The position numbers were made by a program, and so were the translations under genes. Positions 30,300 to 40,610 of a stretch of DNA of 64,000 nt are shown here, piece by piece. Every line of letters begins with the position of its first letter. Positions within the stretch are counted from its first letter, which is position 1. Source of the DNA: Prorocentrum cordatum (lineage: Eukaryota; Sar; Dinophyceae; Prorocentrales; Prorocentraceae); assembly GCA_963575745.1 (NCBI GenBank), contig CAUYUJ010001448.1:188001-252000 (forward strand), in the 5' to 3' direction. Under the pieces are notes generated by a model. The model was not told the origin of the DNA and made no database searches. It saw only the letters and a program-made list of their open reading frames with translations.

Positions 30300-31065
30300 G
30301 GCGGTCGTCCACCCTTTTGAATGCGTTGCGAGGGGCGGCAGTGGTACAGAACGAGGCTGCCCAGCTGCAGCCCGTCCCTGGTGCGGTTGAACTCCGTCGC
30401 GAACTCTCGGTAGCTGCGCGGGAACAGGTGCGAGTCTGGGCGACCGGTCGCGAGCGCCGCGATCGCACGCGGCAGCCGAGGATATATCTTCCTTGTAAGG
30501 CTGCTCCCCCCGTCTTGCAGCTGGTTCTTTCGAGTAGCGGCTAGAGTGCCTGGGAGGAGGCCGCCCAGTCGCTCGAGCCTCCCTCAACTGGCGGGATCAG
30601 GTCCTGCCGTTGGATCGTCAACAGCTCTCCAGGCCTCTGGGATGCGACTATTGACCAGATGATGTGAAGCCCCATCATCCAGCATCCGCGGCAGCACAGC
30701 CGACCATATCATTCTCGGCACAGGGTTGCGAGACCTCCGCCCGCATCTGCGGCGCCATCCCTTCAGGCACCTCCAGGCCCAGGGGGGCGCGATCCACCCA
30801 GCTTGCCATGCTGGGGTTGGAAGTGCATCAGGGCGGGCAGCAGCACGTCGCCCCTGTTCGAGTTGTGCCCAGCTACATGGACATCGACCATACACCGCAC
30901 GAGCGCACCGTCCACCTCGCTGTCCACGACGAGCGGGCGCTCTCCGATGTGGTCGATGAACGCGTGCAGCTCCACCTGGTAGCGGGTCTCGGTGCCCTGC
31001 CTCACGGCTGAGCGCTCCAGCAGCGTCAGGCCAGCTAGCGTAGGCGACGCCCGCGCCTGGGCCAC
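30300..31065 (-). pseudogene. Tyrosine recombinase remnant of element 2
   Basis: An N-terminal core-binding-like segment is visible at 31065-30763 (LLERSAVRQGTETRYQVELH, then ALMHFQPQHGKLG), continuing as RCLKGWRRR in another frame. The catalytic part near 30.5-30.3 kb (TGRPDSHLFPRSYREF, then LQLGSLVLYHC) is recognisable only by position; the R/H-x-x-R/Y residues are not clearly kept. Confidence 0.45.
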
Positions 31066-31880
31066 GGCCTGCGCCCGGTGCTTGCCGTCTGGCGCAGCTG
31101 GCGTGTCCGCCTGGCCTCGGCCTCCTCGTCGGGCTGGGTCGTGGCGTCGCTCTCGCCCTCGGTGTCACCCTCGCCGCTGCCCGCTGCTTCCAGGTCGCGG
31201 CGGCCGACCTTCGCGCTGGTCGGCGGCTGGCTCAGTGACAGCTGGGCGCTGTCCTGGGGTGCGCGCAGCAATCGCCTGCGGACTGCCCGCGCCTCTGGTT
31301 CCGCCAGGCAGGCCGCTCGGGTGAGACCAGCGCGGGCGCGCCGCCACCGCTGGGCCGCGGTGCCAGCAGCTGCCCGCGCCGCGAGGCGCTCATCACCGGG
31401 CCCCGCGGCGCGGCGCCTTGGGCGCCCAAAATGAGCGCCTGCGGGAGCCGAGATAGGACGGACGGTCGAGGAGGGCTCGATGCAGGAGCCGAGGAGTTGA
31501 CCTTCGGCATCGGGGGGCGTCCGCTGCCTGCCCGAGGCCGACGCAGGGCTGGCTCGAGCTCCAGTCGGGGCACTTCGGGTCCGCGTAGAGGCCTCCGTGA
31601 TTGTACGTCTGCTTTGCTGCTGCTGCTTGCTGTAGCGAGGTTGCTCGTCTGCTCTAAGTCGTTGTCGCTGCGCATGCTTTCAATATTGTCAAACTTGCTG
31701 TGCTTGCTATGCTCAGTAATCACGTGCTTGCGGTACTGCATGCCATTCATCTCTGCATTGCCTTGCTCATGCTCATGTTGTATTCGTCGAGTCGTGCTTC
31801 GGGTCATAGACCTGGAGCCCTCGTCTCTAGGGCTGAGCTCGCTCGGAACCATGTTACATGCAGTCGCTTATTGACAGATA
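31066..31880. other. Unassigned stretch inside element 2
   Basis: No domain recognised. It lies between RNase H-like and recombinase pieces on the minus strand and is GC-rich with Arg/Pro/Ala frames only. Confidence 0.4.
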
Positions 31881-31883
31881 AAG

Positions 31884-31932
<49 letters not shown>
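31881..31932. repeat. (GA)n microsatellite
   Basis: AAAGAAAGAAAG then about 22 GA units on the plus strand, breaking the RNase H-like region of element 2. Confidence 0.95.
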
Positions 31933-31934
31933 AA

Positions 31935-32718
31935 GGGCGACAGCCCGCCGCATGCAAGAAATAACGACGAAGTGTTTGGCTCTCCTCCTCTCGAAACATA
32001 GAACTGCGGGCAGTTTCTCGCTCATGCTGACGATATGCTCGCCCTCCCGCGGCGACAGGCTGCACTGAATCTCCACCGCCCGCAAAAGGGCCCGCGACTC
32101 ATGCGCCCCACCCGCGGGCGACCAACTCAGTCCAACCGGATCCCGAGAATATCTGCGCTGCCATATCCTTGAAAGACGCATCAACTCCGCACCCGGCCTG
32201 AAGCGCAATCTCGTCGTGATCCTCAAGCTCGGCCATGTCCTTCAGCTCCCCCTTACCAGTCATCACGATCCCGTTCGTCGTGGAAAAAAGGCTCGGGCGG
32301 AGTGGCCGCCCAGGCGCCGAAACCTGGAGCTCCCCTGCACGCGGCCGATGTCTTTGACCGCGTGCTGCTCGAACAACGAGGCGCTCACTTCGTAGCCATG
32401 ATCCGAGGCGTTGGAGAGGCAGACCAGCGGGCGCCAGGGGAGCGTCCAGTCGCCCCGCAGCATCGGCATCAGCCCATGCAAGGCGACCATCTCCGCTCCG
32501 GCGGATGCCCATAGCACGGCCGCCTGCCTATAGTTCGAGGCGATGAACTTGTAGATCGTATTGAACACTGGCAGGAGGTCGCGGTTGCACATAGCGCAGT
32601 GGGTGCAGTGGCCGAGGATGATCTCCCACACCCAGCCTTGTAGCGCCCTGCAGTTCAGCACCCAAGAAAGCCCCTGGCGCACTCGCCAGTAGCGCTTGGC
32701 GGTGAATATGGTGGACAT
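31935..32718 (-). pseudogene. RT connection / RNase H-like region of element 2
   Basis: KRYWRVRQGLSWVLNCRALQ then GWVWEIILGHCTHCAMCNRD is the helical connection after RT that in these elements carries ExxxGH. WRPLVCLSNASDHGYEVSAS follows, with the first-Asp strand reading SNASDHG instead of TDASExG. HESRALLRAVEIQC and SMSEKLPAVLCFERRRAKHF (where the S-D-N strand would be) come after a frame change. Key Asp residues are altered, so it is probably inactive. Confidence 0.5.
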
Positions 32719-32769
32719 GGCGCCGCCGTCCAGAACGCGCCCCAGCGTCTCGCCGCGGCCTGCCTGGAT

Positions 32770-33500
32770 CTACGTTTCATGCGCACGCAGGCCCGCGGCG
32801 TCGAACCTGTCGGCGGCTGCCTCCAGGGCGGAGGTGACCTCGCCCGCGGCGAAGCCCAGCGCCACCAGGCTGTCCACATAAGTGCACTGCACGCCACCTC
32901 CATCAGCCAGCGGGGCCGACGGGCGCAGCACTGTCGCAAGGACTCGGTCGCTCATGCGGTGGACCTTCACCAGCTCAGGGGTGGCGCTCGCGACAGACTC
33001 GCCGACCTCCCGGCAGAAGTACAGCGACCAAGTGAAGCATCGGCTGGGCGGCGCGCGCCGGCACCAGGCGGCGGTCGGCCGCTGCAGGGCACCCGTCGAT
33101 CACGGAGCCCGTCATGCCGACCTCCTGGGCGAGAACGCTCTGAAGGCGCAAGAAGCTCAACGTCGACATGTCGATCCTGAAGCGGTGGAACGCGTCGCTG
33201 ATGTCGGAGGTGCCCAGGGTGAAATTCCCCAGAGCGGCCGCCTGCGAGGGGTCATCGGCACCCTCCACCTCGATCCGTGCCAGGCCTTCGGCGGTCACCA
33301 GCGATGCGCCTGGAGGCGAGGTGCAGTGAAGGCTGCTCCGCCTCGCGTCTATGATGCGACGAAACTGATTGGACTTTTTGGCCGCAAAGACGATGCCCAC
33401 CTGCTCGCAGCACTCCAACTCGTCTAAGCAGACCAGCATGCCCTTGGAATAGGGCAGCTTCACCAGACGCACGTAGAGCCTGCGGTTGCGCACCAGCGAA
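32770..33500 (-). pseudogene. Reverse transcriptase domain of element 2
   Basis: CCEQVGIVFAAKKSNQFRRI then IDARRSS match RT fingers (KK...R.I.DaR). GTSDISDAFHRFRIDMSTL at about 33.19 kb is the palm motif A (Asp before Ala-Phe-His). After a frameshift near 33.05 kb the catalytic box appears as CTYVDSLVALGFAAGE (YVDS at about 32.88 kb); dinoflagellate relatives usually show YVDN. At least one frameshift lies between motifs A and C. Confidence 0.65.
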
Positions 33501-34700
33501 TGGCCCCAGCGGGGGTCACGCCCATCGGGCCCGCCACGCCCACGTGCCGCAGGCCGCCCCACTTCGGGGGCCCGGTGGGGTCGCCTGAATAGTTCTCCAC
33601 GATCTGCGACACTCGCCGACAGAGAACCCCCACGCTGGCCACGCTGGCCAGATTGAGCTGGTCGTAGCTCCCGGCGTAGGAGATCGCCGTCAGCAGGCAC
33701 TTCATCTCGATGTGCGTCCGATCCGCGCCGTTCACCAGCCGGTCGCGGGACCAGAGGTCTAGCCACAGCAGAGGTGAGCCGCCGCTCTGCTCCCACTTCT
33801 TGATCGCGCGCTCCACGGTCGAGAGGCCATCCTCGAGCGGCTAGTTCTTGAAGGTGCAGCGGCGCCCTTCCCGCGCGGATCCCCCCGCGGCTTATGCCGT
33901 CGTTCGCCGTGCTCGTCGCGCTGCGCCCGCGAGGCCCTCGCGTCCTCGCCCGCCTCAGCCCACGGTGGAACCGCAGGCGGTGGCGCGCCAAGCCGGTCGC
34001 GCAGGTCCTTGTCGCCGGATGCCTCCAGGTCGGGAGCCTCGCCCTCAGCGCCCGGCGCCGCTGCGCCCTCGCCGGCCGCCGCCGCCGCCGCGCGGCGGCG
34101 GTCGTCCGAGACGTCGCCCAACATCTTGACCAACTCTCCAGGGCGTTCGGCTCGGTAGGCGCCCGCCCTCTCGTCGCGCGCAGCCTCCGCCATCTGCCAG
34201 CAGTCACCCTCGCGGAAGGTTGCGCGCCCAGCACCCAGGCGGACCCCCCCCCCCGACAGGGCCACCGCGCCACCGAGCGGCGACGGCCGATGGAGGGGGC
34301 GACGAGCAGGGGGCCCCTGGTCGGGGAGCGCCCCCGCCGCGGCGGCCACCTCGGCACCCGCCAGTGCCCCTCCTTCGCGCGGCGTCGCCGCGCCACCGAG
34401 CGCGCCGGCGGCCCCGCGCAGTGGGGCGCGGCGCCGCAGGTCGCAGCTCGCCCTCCCAGGTGTAGAACTGTTCGGGCTCGCCCGCGCCCGCGCCGCGCTC
34501 GCCCCGCGCCGCGCGCGAGCGCTGCGCGAGGGCGCGGTGGCGGGCGAGCAGCGCAAGCTCCACAAACCTATAGAAGCAACCGTGCGCCACGGAGGGGGCG
34601 CCCCAGCGGGGCTGCACGCGAAGGCCCTGCTGCATCAGTCGCCCACCACGCCTGCTACGTCCTCCACGCGCGTCGGCGTCGGGAGTCAGCACCCACCAGT
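33460..34700 (-). pseudogene. Gag-like and pre-RT region of element 2
   Basis: HGCFYRFVELALLARHRALA and EQFYTWEGELRP (about 34.6-34.45 kb) resemble the start of DIRS-type polyproteins in dinoflagellates. DQLNLASVASVGVLCRRVSQ and PPKWGGLRHVG (33.68-33.55 kb) form the characteristic helical domain just before RT, also seen in element 3 at 43.3 kb. The parts between are Arg/Ala/Pro low complexity in several frames. Confidence 0.5.
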
Positions 34701-35384
34701 GCGCCCCTCCTGCGGGGCGCCGCAGTGGCCTCTCATGCCGCGCCGTATCCCGCGGGTGCCAAAGCCCCAACCTCAAGCCCGGTCGGAGCTCAGCGCACCA
34801 CCCTCCACCACAGCGGCGGACCCGCTCGGCCAGGTCACGCCCGCCCCGCAACGGCGGCGGCGAGGCGCCAGCACGGCGTCGGAGGCGGGCAGCGGCGCAG
34901 CAGCACACCGCCGCGATGAGCTCCGAGATCGCCGCGCTCCAGGCCAGGAGCATGCCTGCGCCTTGCTCAAATTCTACGACTGGGCTGGCCACTGGCGGCG
35001 GCGGCGCCGCCTCAGAGGGGCCCGCGGCCTCGGCTGCCGAGGGGGGCCTCTCCAGCAGCACCGCGGCCGCCGCCTCCGCCGAGGGGCAAACCGCCGGCGC
35101 GGGTGACCCGTTCGTCAGCATGGACAACCGCTCGGTCGCCACCGCCGCTGCGAACCCCTCGGCGCCAGCCCCCGCAGGCGGAGGCGGCGGGGGCGGCGGC
35201 GCGGGGGCCGCGCGGGCGCGCGGCAGACGCAAACAGGGCAGGTGGTGGAGGCCGCCACCACCGCCGCCAACCAGCCGCCCGCCAGCCGCAAGCCCGCGCA
35301 GGCCGCGGGCGCGCCCACCGCGGCGCTCACCGCCAGGGCAGCGGCGACGCCTGGGGCCGCGGCCCAGGCCGCGCTCGTGCACTC
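34701..35384. other. GC-rich low-complexity DNA inside element 2
   Basis: Ala/Pro/Arg frames on both strands, none with a recognised domain. Possibly the 5' untranslated or gag part of the element. Confidence 0.35.
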
Positions 35385-35429
35385 GAGACGGGGAAAGGCG
35401 ATGGGGCGGCAGACAACACCGTGCAAGCA
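35385..35429 (+). repeat. 45-bp direct repeat, right copy (pair at 29303-29347)
   Basis: Near-identical to 29303-29347 and in the same orientation. Confidence 0.85.
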
Positions 35430-35447
35430 TTCTAATCCTGTCGCTTT

Positions 35448-37114
35448 CTACTCGTCTTTCCTGGGGGCCGCGTTCTTGTGGTCGTTCAGCTTTTCGAGTG
35501 ACTTTACCAGCGAGGCGCGGTGGTCCAGCCTCTCTCTTCTCCACCCCGTCGATGAGCAGGCCCTCGTGATATTTTTGCTTGCGTCGAGTTCCTCCAGCAC
35601 GGCGCATTTGACTCTCGACTTCCACCCCTGCTTGGTGCCATGTGGGGGCTTCCAGTCGCTCCTCTGCTTCGCGTTCTCGAACGCCCGCTCGATCCCGTGC
35701 ATCCTCCGCATGGCGAGCTCGGTCGTCTTGTAGTTGATCCAGTCCGCTGTCGCCTCGATTATGGACTTCTCGATCACCGCGCCGATCAGCGACATCTCTT
35801 CCGCCGCGTGGTTGTCGTCCAGCTGCTTGAGGCGAATCATCTCGCAGATGGCCGACGCGGCGGTCCACCCGTTCCTGCGCGGCCTCGCCACCATCGAGGG
35901 AGCGACCCCTGTCTTGATGCCGCCTGGGATCGCCCAGCTCACGCTTGGGGAGAACGCGGTCAATTTCTCCTTGGCCATCGCACGCATGTCCTTGAATGAG
36001 TCGTCCAAGCCTCGCATCAGGGCCTCCACTTCGGGATGCTGGACCGACGCCTCGGGCACTGCCGTCGGTGATCCTGCTGGCGCCGCCAAGCTGTCGCTCT
36101 GCGCGATCTCCATGTGGCGGCCCGAGCGGTCGATGAGGCGAGTCATCATCTGGTCGCGCTGAGAACCCTCGCCGACCTCCACGCTGCCACTGAGAGATCC
36201 TAACGGCTTGCTCGGATAATCCACCGCCGTCGGCACCGCTAATGGCGAAGCCGCGCTCTTGGTCTCCAGCGCTGCCAGCCGGTCCGCGACTGCGCTCAGC
36301 TGCCCGATCATCTCGCGCCCCACGGCCCCCCCCCCTCCTCGCCGTCGGACATCGCGACGCCTTCTTCGCGAGATGTCGGAGCCCCAGAAGAACTTGGTGA
36401 AGGGCTCCCAGACCAGGGCAGCATCCACTGCCACGAGGACCCCGTCTCGATCTCCTCGGTCCGATCCGAGCGCCGTGAACGCCGTCCGCGGCAGCGCGAG
36501 CCCGTCACGCCAATGACGAACATGATGCCAACGGACATGTACAACGGCTCCAGCACCCTCGACTCGTGCATCTCCACCAACTGCTCGTACACCTCCCTGA
36601 GGCCCTCCACCGTCCCCACCGTCTCCTCGGCGCTGCTGTGCGCCCACTTCGCCCACTCCACCGCGTTGACGAAGGCGCGCGCACGCCGCGACGCGAAGGT
36701 AGATCCCGCGAAGCCTCCCAAGCTCCGTCGAGCCCACACGTAGCCCACGACGTTGCTCGCTATCTTCGTCAAACACGTTACGAGGCGACGACGATGGGTC
36801 TTCTTGCCGGGCGAGCTCTTCCGACTGAAGTCGCGGGTGATCGCGGCAGTGGTCGCCATGCTTCCCGATGCTACCACTCGATCCGCCGCCTCCGCCGCCA
36901 TGGCCTTCTCGCGAGCAGACGTGCCCGGGAAAGCCCCGTGGCCCACGCCTGCGAACTTGGCGGACCGAACCTTCGCCGTCAATGCCAGGTCGATGACTTG
37001 GGGCCTGCCCGTCGGGTCGATGGCCACCCAGCGGCGCTCGCCTGATGTCGTCGTGAACCTCGTGGGAGGCCTTTCTTGTCGTCGACCTGTGGTCGATAGT
37101 GCACTCTGCTCCAT
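35448..37114 (-). pseudogene. Retroelement-associated ORF1-like protein, one frameshift
   Basis: The first half uses one frame from 37114 to about 36.5 kb (WVAIDPTGRPQVIDLALTAK, NAVEWAKWAHSSAEETVG, YEQLVEMHESRVLEPLYM); the second continues in another frame to the stop at 35448 (AVADRLAALETKSAAS, SLIGAVIEKSIIEATADWIN, HGIERAFENAKQRSDWKPPH, KQGWKSRV). The Trp-lys-Pro-Pro/Gly-x-Lys-x-Gly-Trp-Lys pattern recurs in retroelement polyproteins of dinoflagellates as far as I recall. It lies immediately upstream of the right 45-bp repeat of element 2, so it could be that element's ORF1 or the relic of another element. Confidence 0.45.
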
Positions 37115-37389
37115 CGCTGCAGTGGCATCGGCGGGGAGACCGCAGTCTCCTGCTCACTGGAGGGCCCCTTGCACTCTGCCTCCTCAGCTTCCTCGAAGCT
37201 CTGCTCGCCCCAGTGGTAGGCCGAGAACTCCTGGGCGGCGAAATCCACCCAGCCCTCCAAGGCCCCCCCCCGCGCCGGCGAGGCCCCCTCCCCAGCGCGC
37301 GCGCGTCGAACCACGAGAGCTTCGCGGCTGGAATGGTCGCCCGCTGGCACGGCGAGCGAGTGGGGGAGGAGGCCGCCTGGATCGAGGCT

Positions 37390-37515
37390 TGAGCCCATAT
37401 ATGCAAGACAAAATGTTGCCGGTTCTACTCTCGCAGCTCCGAGCACATTCCTCGCTGCCCCACCCCCCTCTGTCCCGCCGAGTCTTGACGGGGGGGGTCT
37501 TATTCGCAGCCCTAC
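37390..37515 (+). repeat. Dispersed repeat, copy B (pair at 24107-24240)
   Basis: GAGCCCATATATGCAAGACA, AATGTTGCCGG, TCTACTCTCGCAGCTC and CCTCTGTCCCGCC in the same order and orientation as 24107-24240. Confidence 0.75.
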
Positions 37516-37550
37516 CTATACGACCACCCTTCGCGCGATAAGGAGGTTGC

Positions 37551-37983
37551 GTGCGGGGGGGGGGGGGGGGGGGGGCAGCGTCTGACTCAATCGATCTCAC
37601 TATCGACATCATTTAACGGGGCACCGCGGGACACCACGGGACACTTATTGATTGCATTATCGATCTCACTATCAGTCTCACTCAGCGGGGCACCACGGGA
37701 CACCGCGGGACACCACGGGACACCACGGGGCATCGCGGGGCACCTCTCGGTCACAGTATCGATCTCACTATCGATCTCACTATCGGTCTCGCTCAACGGG
37801 ACACCACGGGCCACCGCGGGGAACCACGAGGCATCGCGGGGCACCTCTCGATCTCAATATCGATATCACTATCGATCTCGCTCAACGGGACACTCTAGGA
37901 CACCGCGGGACACCGCGGGGCACCACGGGACACCTCGGGACACCACATCAATCTCACAATCGATCTCACTATCGATCCTCCGC
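37551..37983. repeat. Composite satellite: G-run, TATCGATCTCAC and GGGACACCAC units
   Basis: A G-run (37551-37576) is followed by alternating blocks of a 10-bp unit (CGGGACACCA) and a 12-bp unit (TATCGATCTCAC). The same two unit types make up 48065-48640. Confidence 0.95.
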
Positions 37984-38411
37984 GAGGCTGCTGGGGCTCC
38001 AGGGCACAACCTTTTTCTGTGTGCAGCAGATCTGCCCCGACGCAACGCCATGCGAGCAGCTTCGCGAAATCGCGGCGCGCGAGGTAACTGAACAGCGAAG
38101 CCAATCCATTGAAACAAATCGGCAGTCCAAGGCGAGAGGAGGGCAGGGAGGGCAGGGAGCGACTTGACCACAAGAGGCATCGGAACGGATGCGAGCTCAA
38201 CCGAATGAACCGATGGCGGAGACCCGCCCGCTTTACTTTTACTTGGGATGAACGTTCACAGAACTACAATTACCAGCGAGGCTGCTGGGGCTCCAGGGTA
38301 CATTATAATTTCTGTGTGAAGCAAATCTGCACCGACGCAACGTTGCGCGAGCAGCTGCGCGCAATCGGGGCGCGCGAGGTAACTGGACAGCGAGGCCATT
38401 CCATTGCGCGC
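37984..38411. repeat. Two direct copies of about 135 bp, 290 bp apart
   Basis: 37984-38115 and 38274-38411 share GCGAGGCTGCTGGGGCTCCA, ATCTGCnCCGACGCAACG, GCGCGCGAGGTAACTG and CCAATCCATTG/CCATTCCATTG. Between them lies a segment (38174-38272) that recurs at 47982-48072. Confidence 0.85.
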
Positions 38412-38484
38412 AGAGTATGATCTGGCCGTTGGCCGCCCAGAAAAAAAGTTCCGAATGAAATTGCCCGTCCACGTTAGCTCAAGG

Positions 38485-39216
38485 TCAGCATTGTGCTCGG
38501 ATTCGGACGACACTCTGGCGGCATATCGAGCGAAGCTTACGGGGCACGCAGCGGCGGCGCTGGTCATCTTCGACCCCTCGAGCACCGCGCGAGGCCGGTT
38601 GGCGCGAGAGCCTCCTCGGCCGCGATATTCTCTTCAATGCGTTCAAATCAATGACGTGCCAGGCCTGCAGCCGGGTCCGCTTTCGGAGGGTGGCGCCGTA
38701 CTGGCAGCAATCGAGGATGACCTGTGCACTATGGGCGCTGCGGCAGAGCGAGCTGAGCCGCGGCGAGGTCCACAGCATCGAGCCCGCTGGGTTCTCCAAC
38801 ACTGCCGCGCGCGGGGGGACACATGCCGAGATGATTGCCATATAGAACTTTGCTGTTACATTTCCGATGTGAATTCTGTCTCGACCTGCTGGCCGGGGCA
38901 GGGCGTCGGGGCGCCCCATAGTGCAGTCGGGCGCGCGCAGCGGACCGCCTGGGCGCCGGGGGCGCCCTCGGCGCGCGGCGATCCAGGAGGGGCGCGGCGC
39001 TCCGAGCTGCGCGCCGCAGACAGGGCCCTGGCGGGCCCATGCAATTAGCAGCGAGCGCGCGCCGGGGAGGCTAGCGTCCTGCAGCGGGCAGTCGGCAATC
39101 TCCAGGGTCACGACAGCGCCGCCGCAGTGACGCAAGCGCGCGGCAATCCGCTCGGCGCCGGCGAACAGCTCCAAGAAGACGCCTCCGCGGCGCCCCCCGC
39201 GCCTAGCCCCGGCCAC
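38485..39216 (-). pseudogene. C5 methyltransferase-like domain of element 3
   Basis: GGVFLELFAGAERIAARLRH is the cofactor loop and VVTLEIADCPLQD the next strand. GAQLGAPRPSWIAARRGR sits where Pro-Cys of motif IV should be (Pro-Arg here, Cys lost). IHIGNVTAKFYMAI, then VLENPAGSMLWTSP keeps the ENP motif. CCQYGATLRKRTRLQAW ends the domain. Loss of the nucleophilic Cys predicts a dead enzyme. It directly follows the recombinase on the minus strand. Confidence 0.6.
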
Positions 39217-40254
39217 CTCGGCCCTCGCGCGCTGCTTGAGCGCGAGGGCGGCGGGGCAGAGGGGGCGCCCTGCGGCGGCGCCGGCGGCGGGCGGCGGCCA
39301 AGCAGGAAGCTGGCCAGTCCCTCATCCACGGTGCGCGCAAACAAGGTCGTGGCAGGGGACAGCCCCCCAGCCTCTCGCAGTGCCAGCGCCGCCTTCTCGC
39401 GTCGTCTGACCGAGACGTCTGTCCTCCAGTGCCCCCGCATTTTTGATATATCGGGGAGAGTTCTTCTTTGTGAGATCGCATCGAAGGGCGCTCCCCCATG
39501 CCGGAGGGAGCGCGGCTGGGGGTGCAACGCGCGGGCCCCGCTGACGAACGATGCGCTCTGCAGAACGGAGGTCAGGTGCACTGTGCCGAAGGACCAGAGC
39601 GGCCCGGACGTGCCCCTGCTCTTCAGCAGCTGCAGGAGGTTCCCGAGCCAGTCGAAGTGGGCCAGTCCAGCATCGCGCTCTCGTCGCACTCGCCTGTTTT
39701 GTTGGCGCGCCCGAGCTCGCGGGCACCGAGGATGACCCCCAGGGCGGTAGCCCGCCCGCGCCCGCGACCGGCGGCGCCAGCGACTCGGGGGTCAGGGCGA
39801 ACAGCTCGCCGGGGCGGAGGTGGGCCATGAAAGCGATCAGCACGGCGATCGCCTCCTCGAAGTGGCCAAACCACATCAGCCCGCCGAGCAAGCCGATCGG
39901 TCCGCCGTGCGGCAGCAACGCGCGGCTGTGCGCAAGCACGAGCTTTCGCCGGCCCGTGACGGCCCGCCACGCTCTGCGCAGCTGCCGCTGCGTCTTCAGC
40001 TCTGGCCGAAGGCGCTGCAGCGCTGCCGGGAACTTGGAGCCGTCTTTGGCGGGGCGCCCGCTCTGGAACAACACGTCGAACCACTGCGTGATGACGTCGT
40101 CGCGGGACTGGTGGTCTGAGCTCTGGAGGCCTTCCTGGGCCACGAGCTGTTGGAACCAGCCCAGGCGGCGGAGGTAGTCGCCCATCGCCCCCGCTTTCGC
40201 GGATGACAGCTCCAACGCACTCCGCTGCAGCGCGCGGGCGATGGGCTCGGCCAC
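39108..40254 (-). pseudogene. Tyrosine recombinase domain of element 3
   Basis: The frame from 40254 (YLRRLGWFQQLVAQEGLQ, core-binding-like) continues with QLRRAWRAVTGRRKL and MWFGHFEEAIAVLIAFMAHL then RPGELFALTPESL, the typical first half of the catalytic domain. After a frame change near 39.7 kb (HFDWLGNLLQLLKSRG) comes RSLRHGGAPFDAISQRRTLP and ISKMRGHWRTDVSVRRREK. In relatives the last motif is RRYEK; here Arg replaces the catalytic Tyr. Decayed and probably inactive. Confidence 0.65.
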
Positions 40255-40610
40255 GGCGAAGTGTTCTCGGAGGCCATCTTCGCGCGCTTGCAGGTCCGCA
40301 TCGCCGACGCCAGCTAGACCTGGGGGCTGGAGAAGTTCGGGTACCTCTTCGACGCCCTCGAAGCCGCTGCGCCGATGAGTGGCAAGCTCGAGGAGTCAAC
40401 GGAGGAGCTGCAGTCGCTGCCAGCGTCGCTGTCGTCGCGGAGGCCCCAGGCATGCAGGGCAGCGAGCTCGATCTCGTGGCGGAGCTGCAGGCTCGCGACC
40501 CTCTGCTCAGCCTTTCGGTCTCGCATTTGCTGGTGGGCGGCAGCGAGCCCGTCGAAATCAGCGCGGCTCGGCGCTGGCCGCCCTCGCGACGGAGCGTCGG
40601 CGGGATTCAG

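Larger units (their letters stand above)
29303..35429 (-). mobile_element. DIRS-like retroelement 2 (Gag-like - RT - RNase H-like - Tyr recombinase - C5 MTase), decayed
   Basis: Minus-strand order: gag-like/N-domain (34.7-33.5 kb), RT (33.5-32.75), RNase H-like (32.7-31.9), recombinase remains (31.06-30.3) and methyltransferase (30.25-29.83). Near-identical 45-bp direct repeats at 29303 and 35385 bracket the block and are proposed as its ends. Several frameshifts show decay. Confidence 0.6.
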
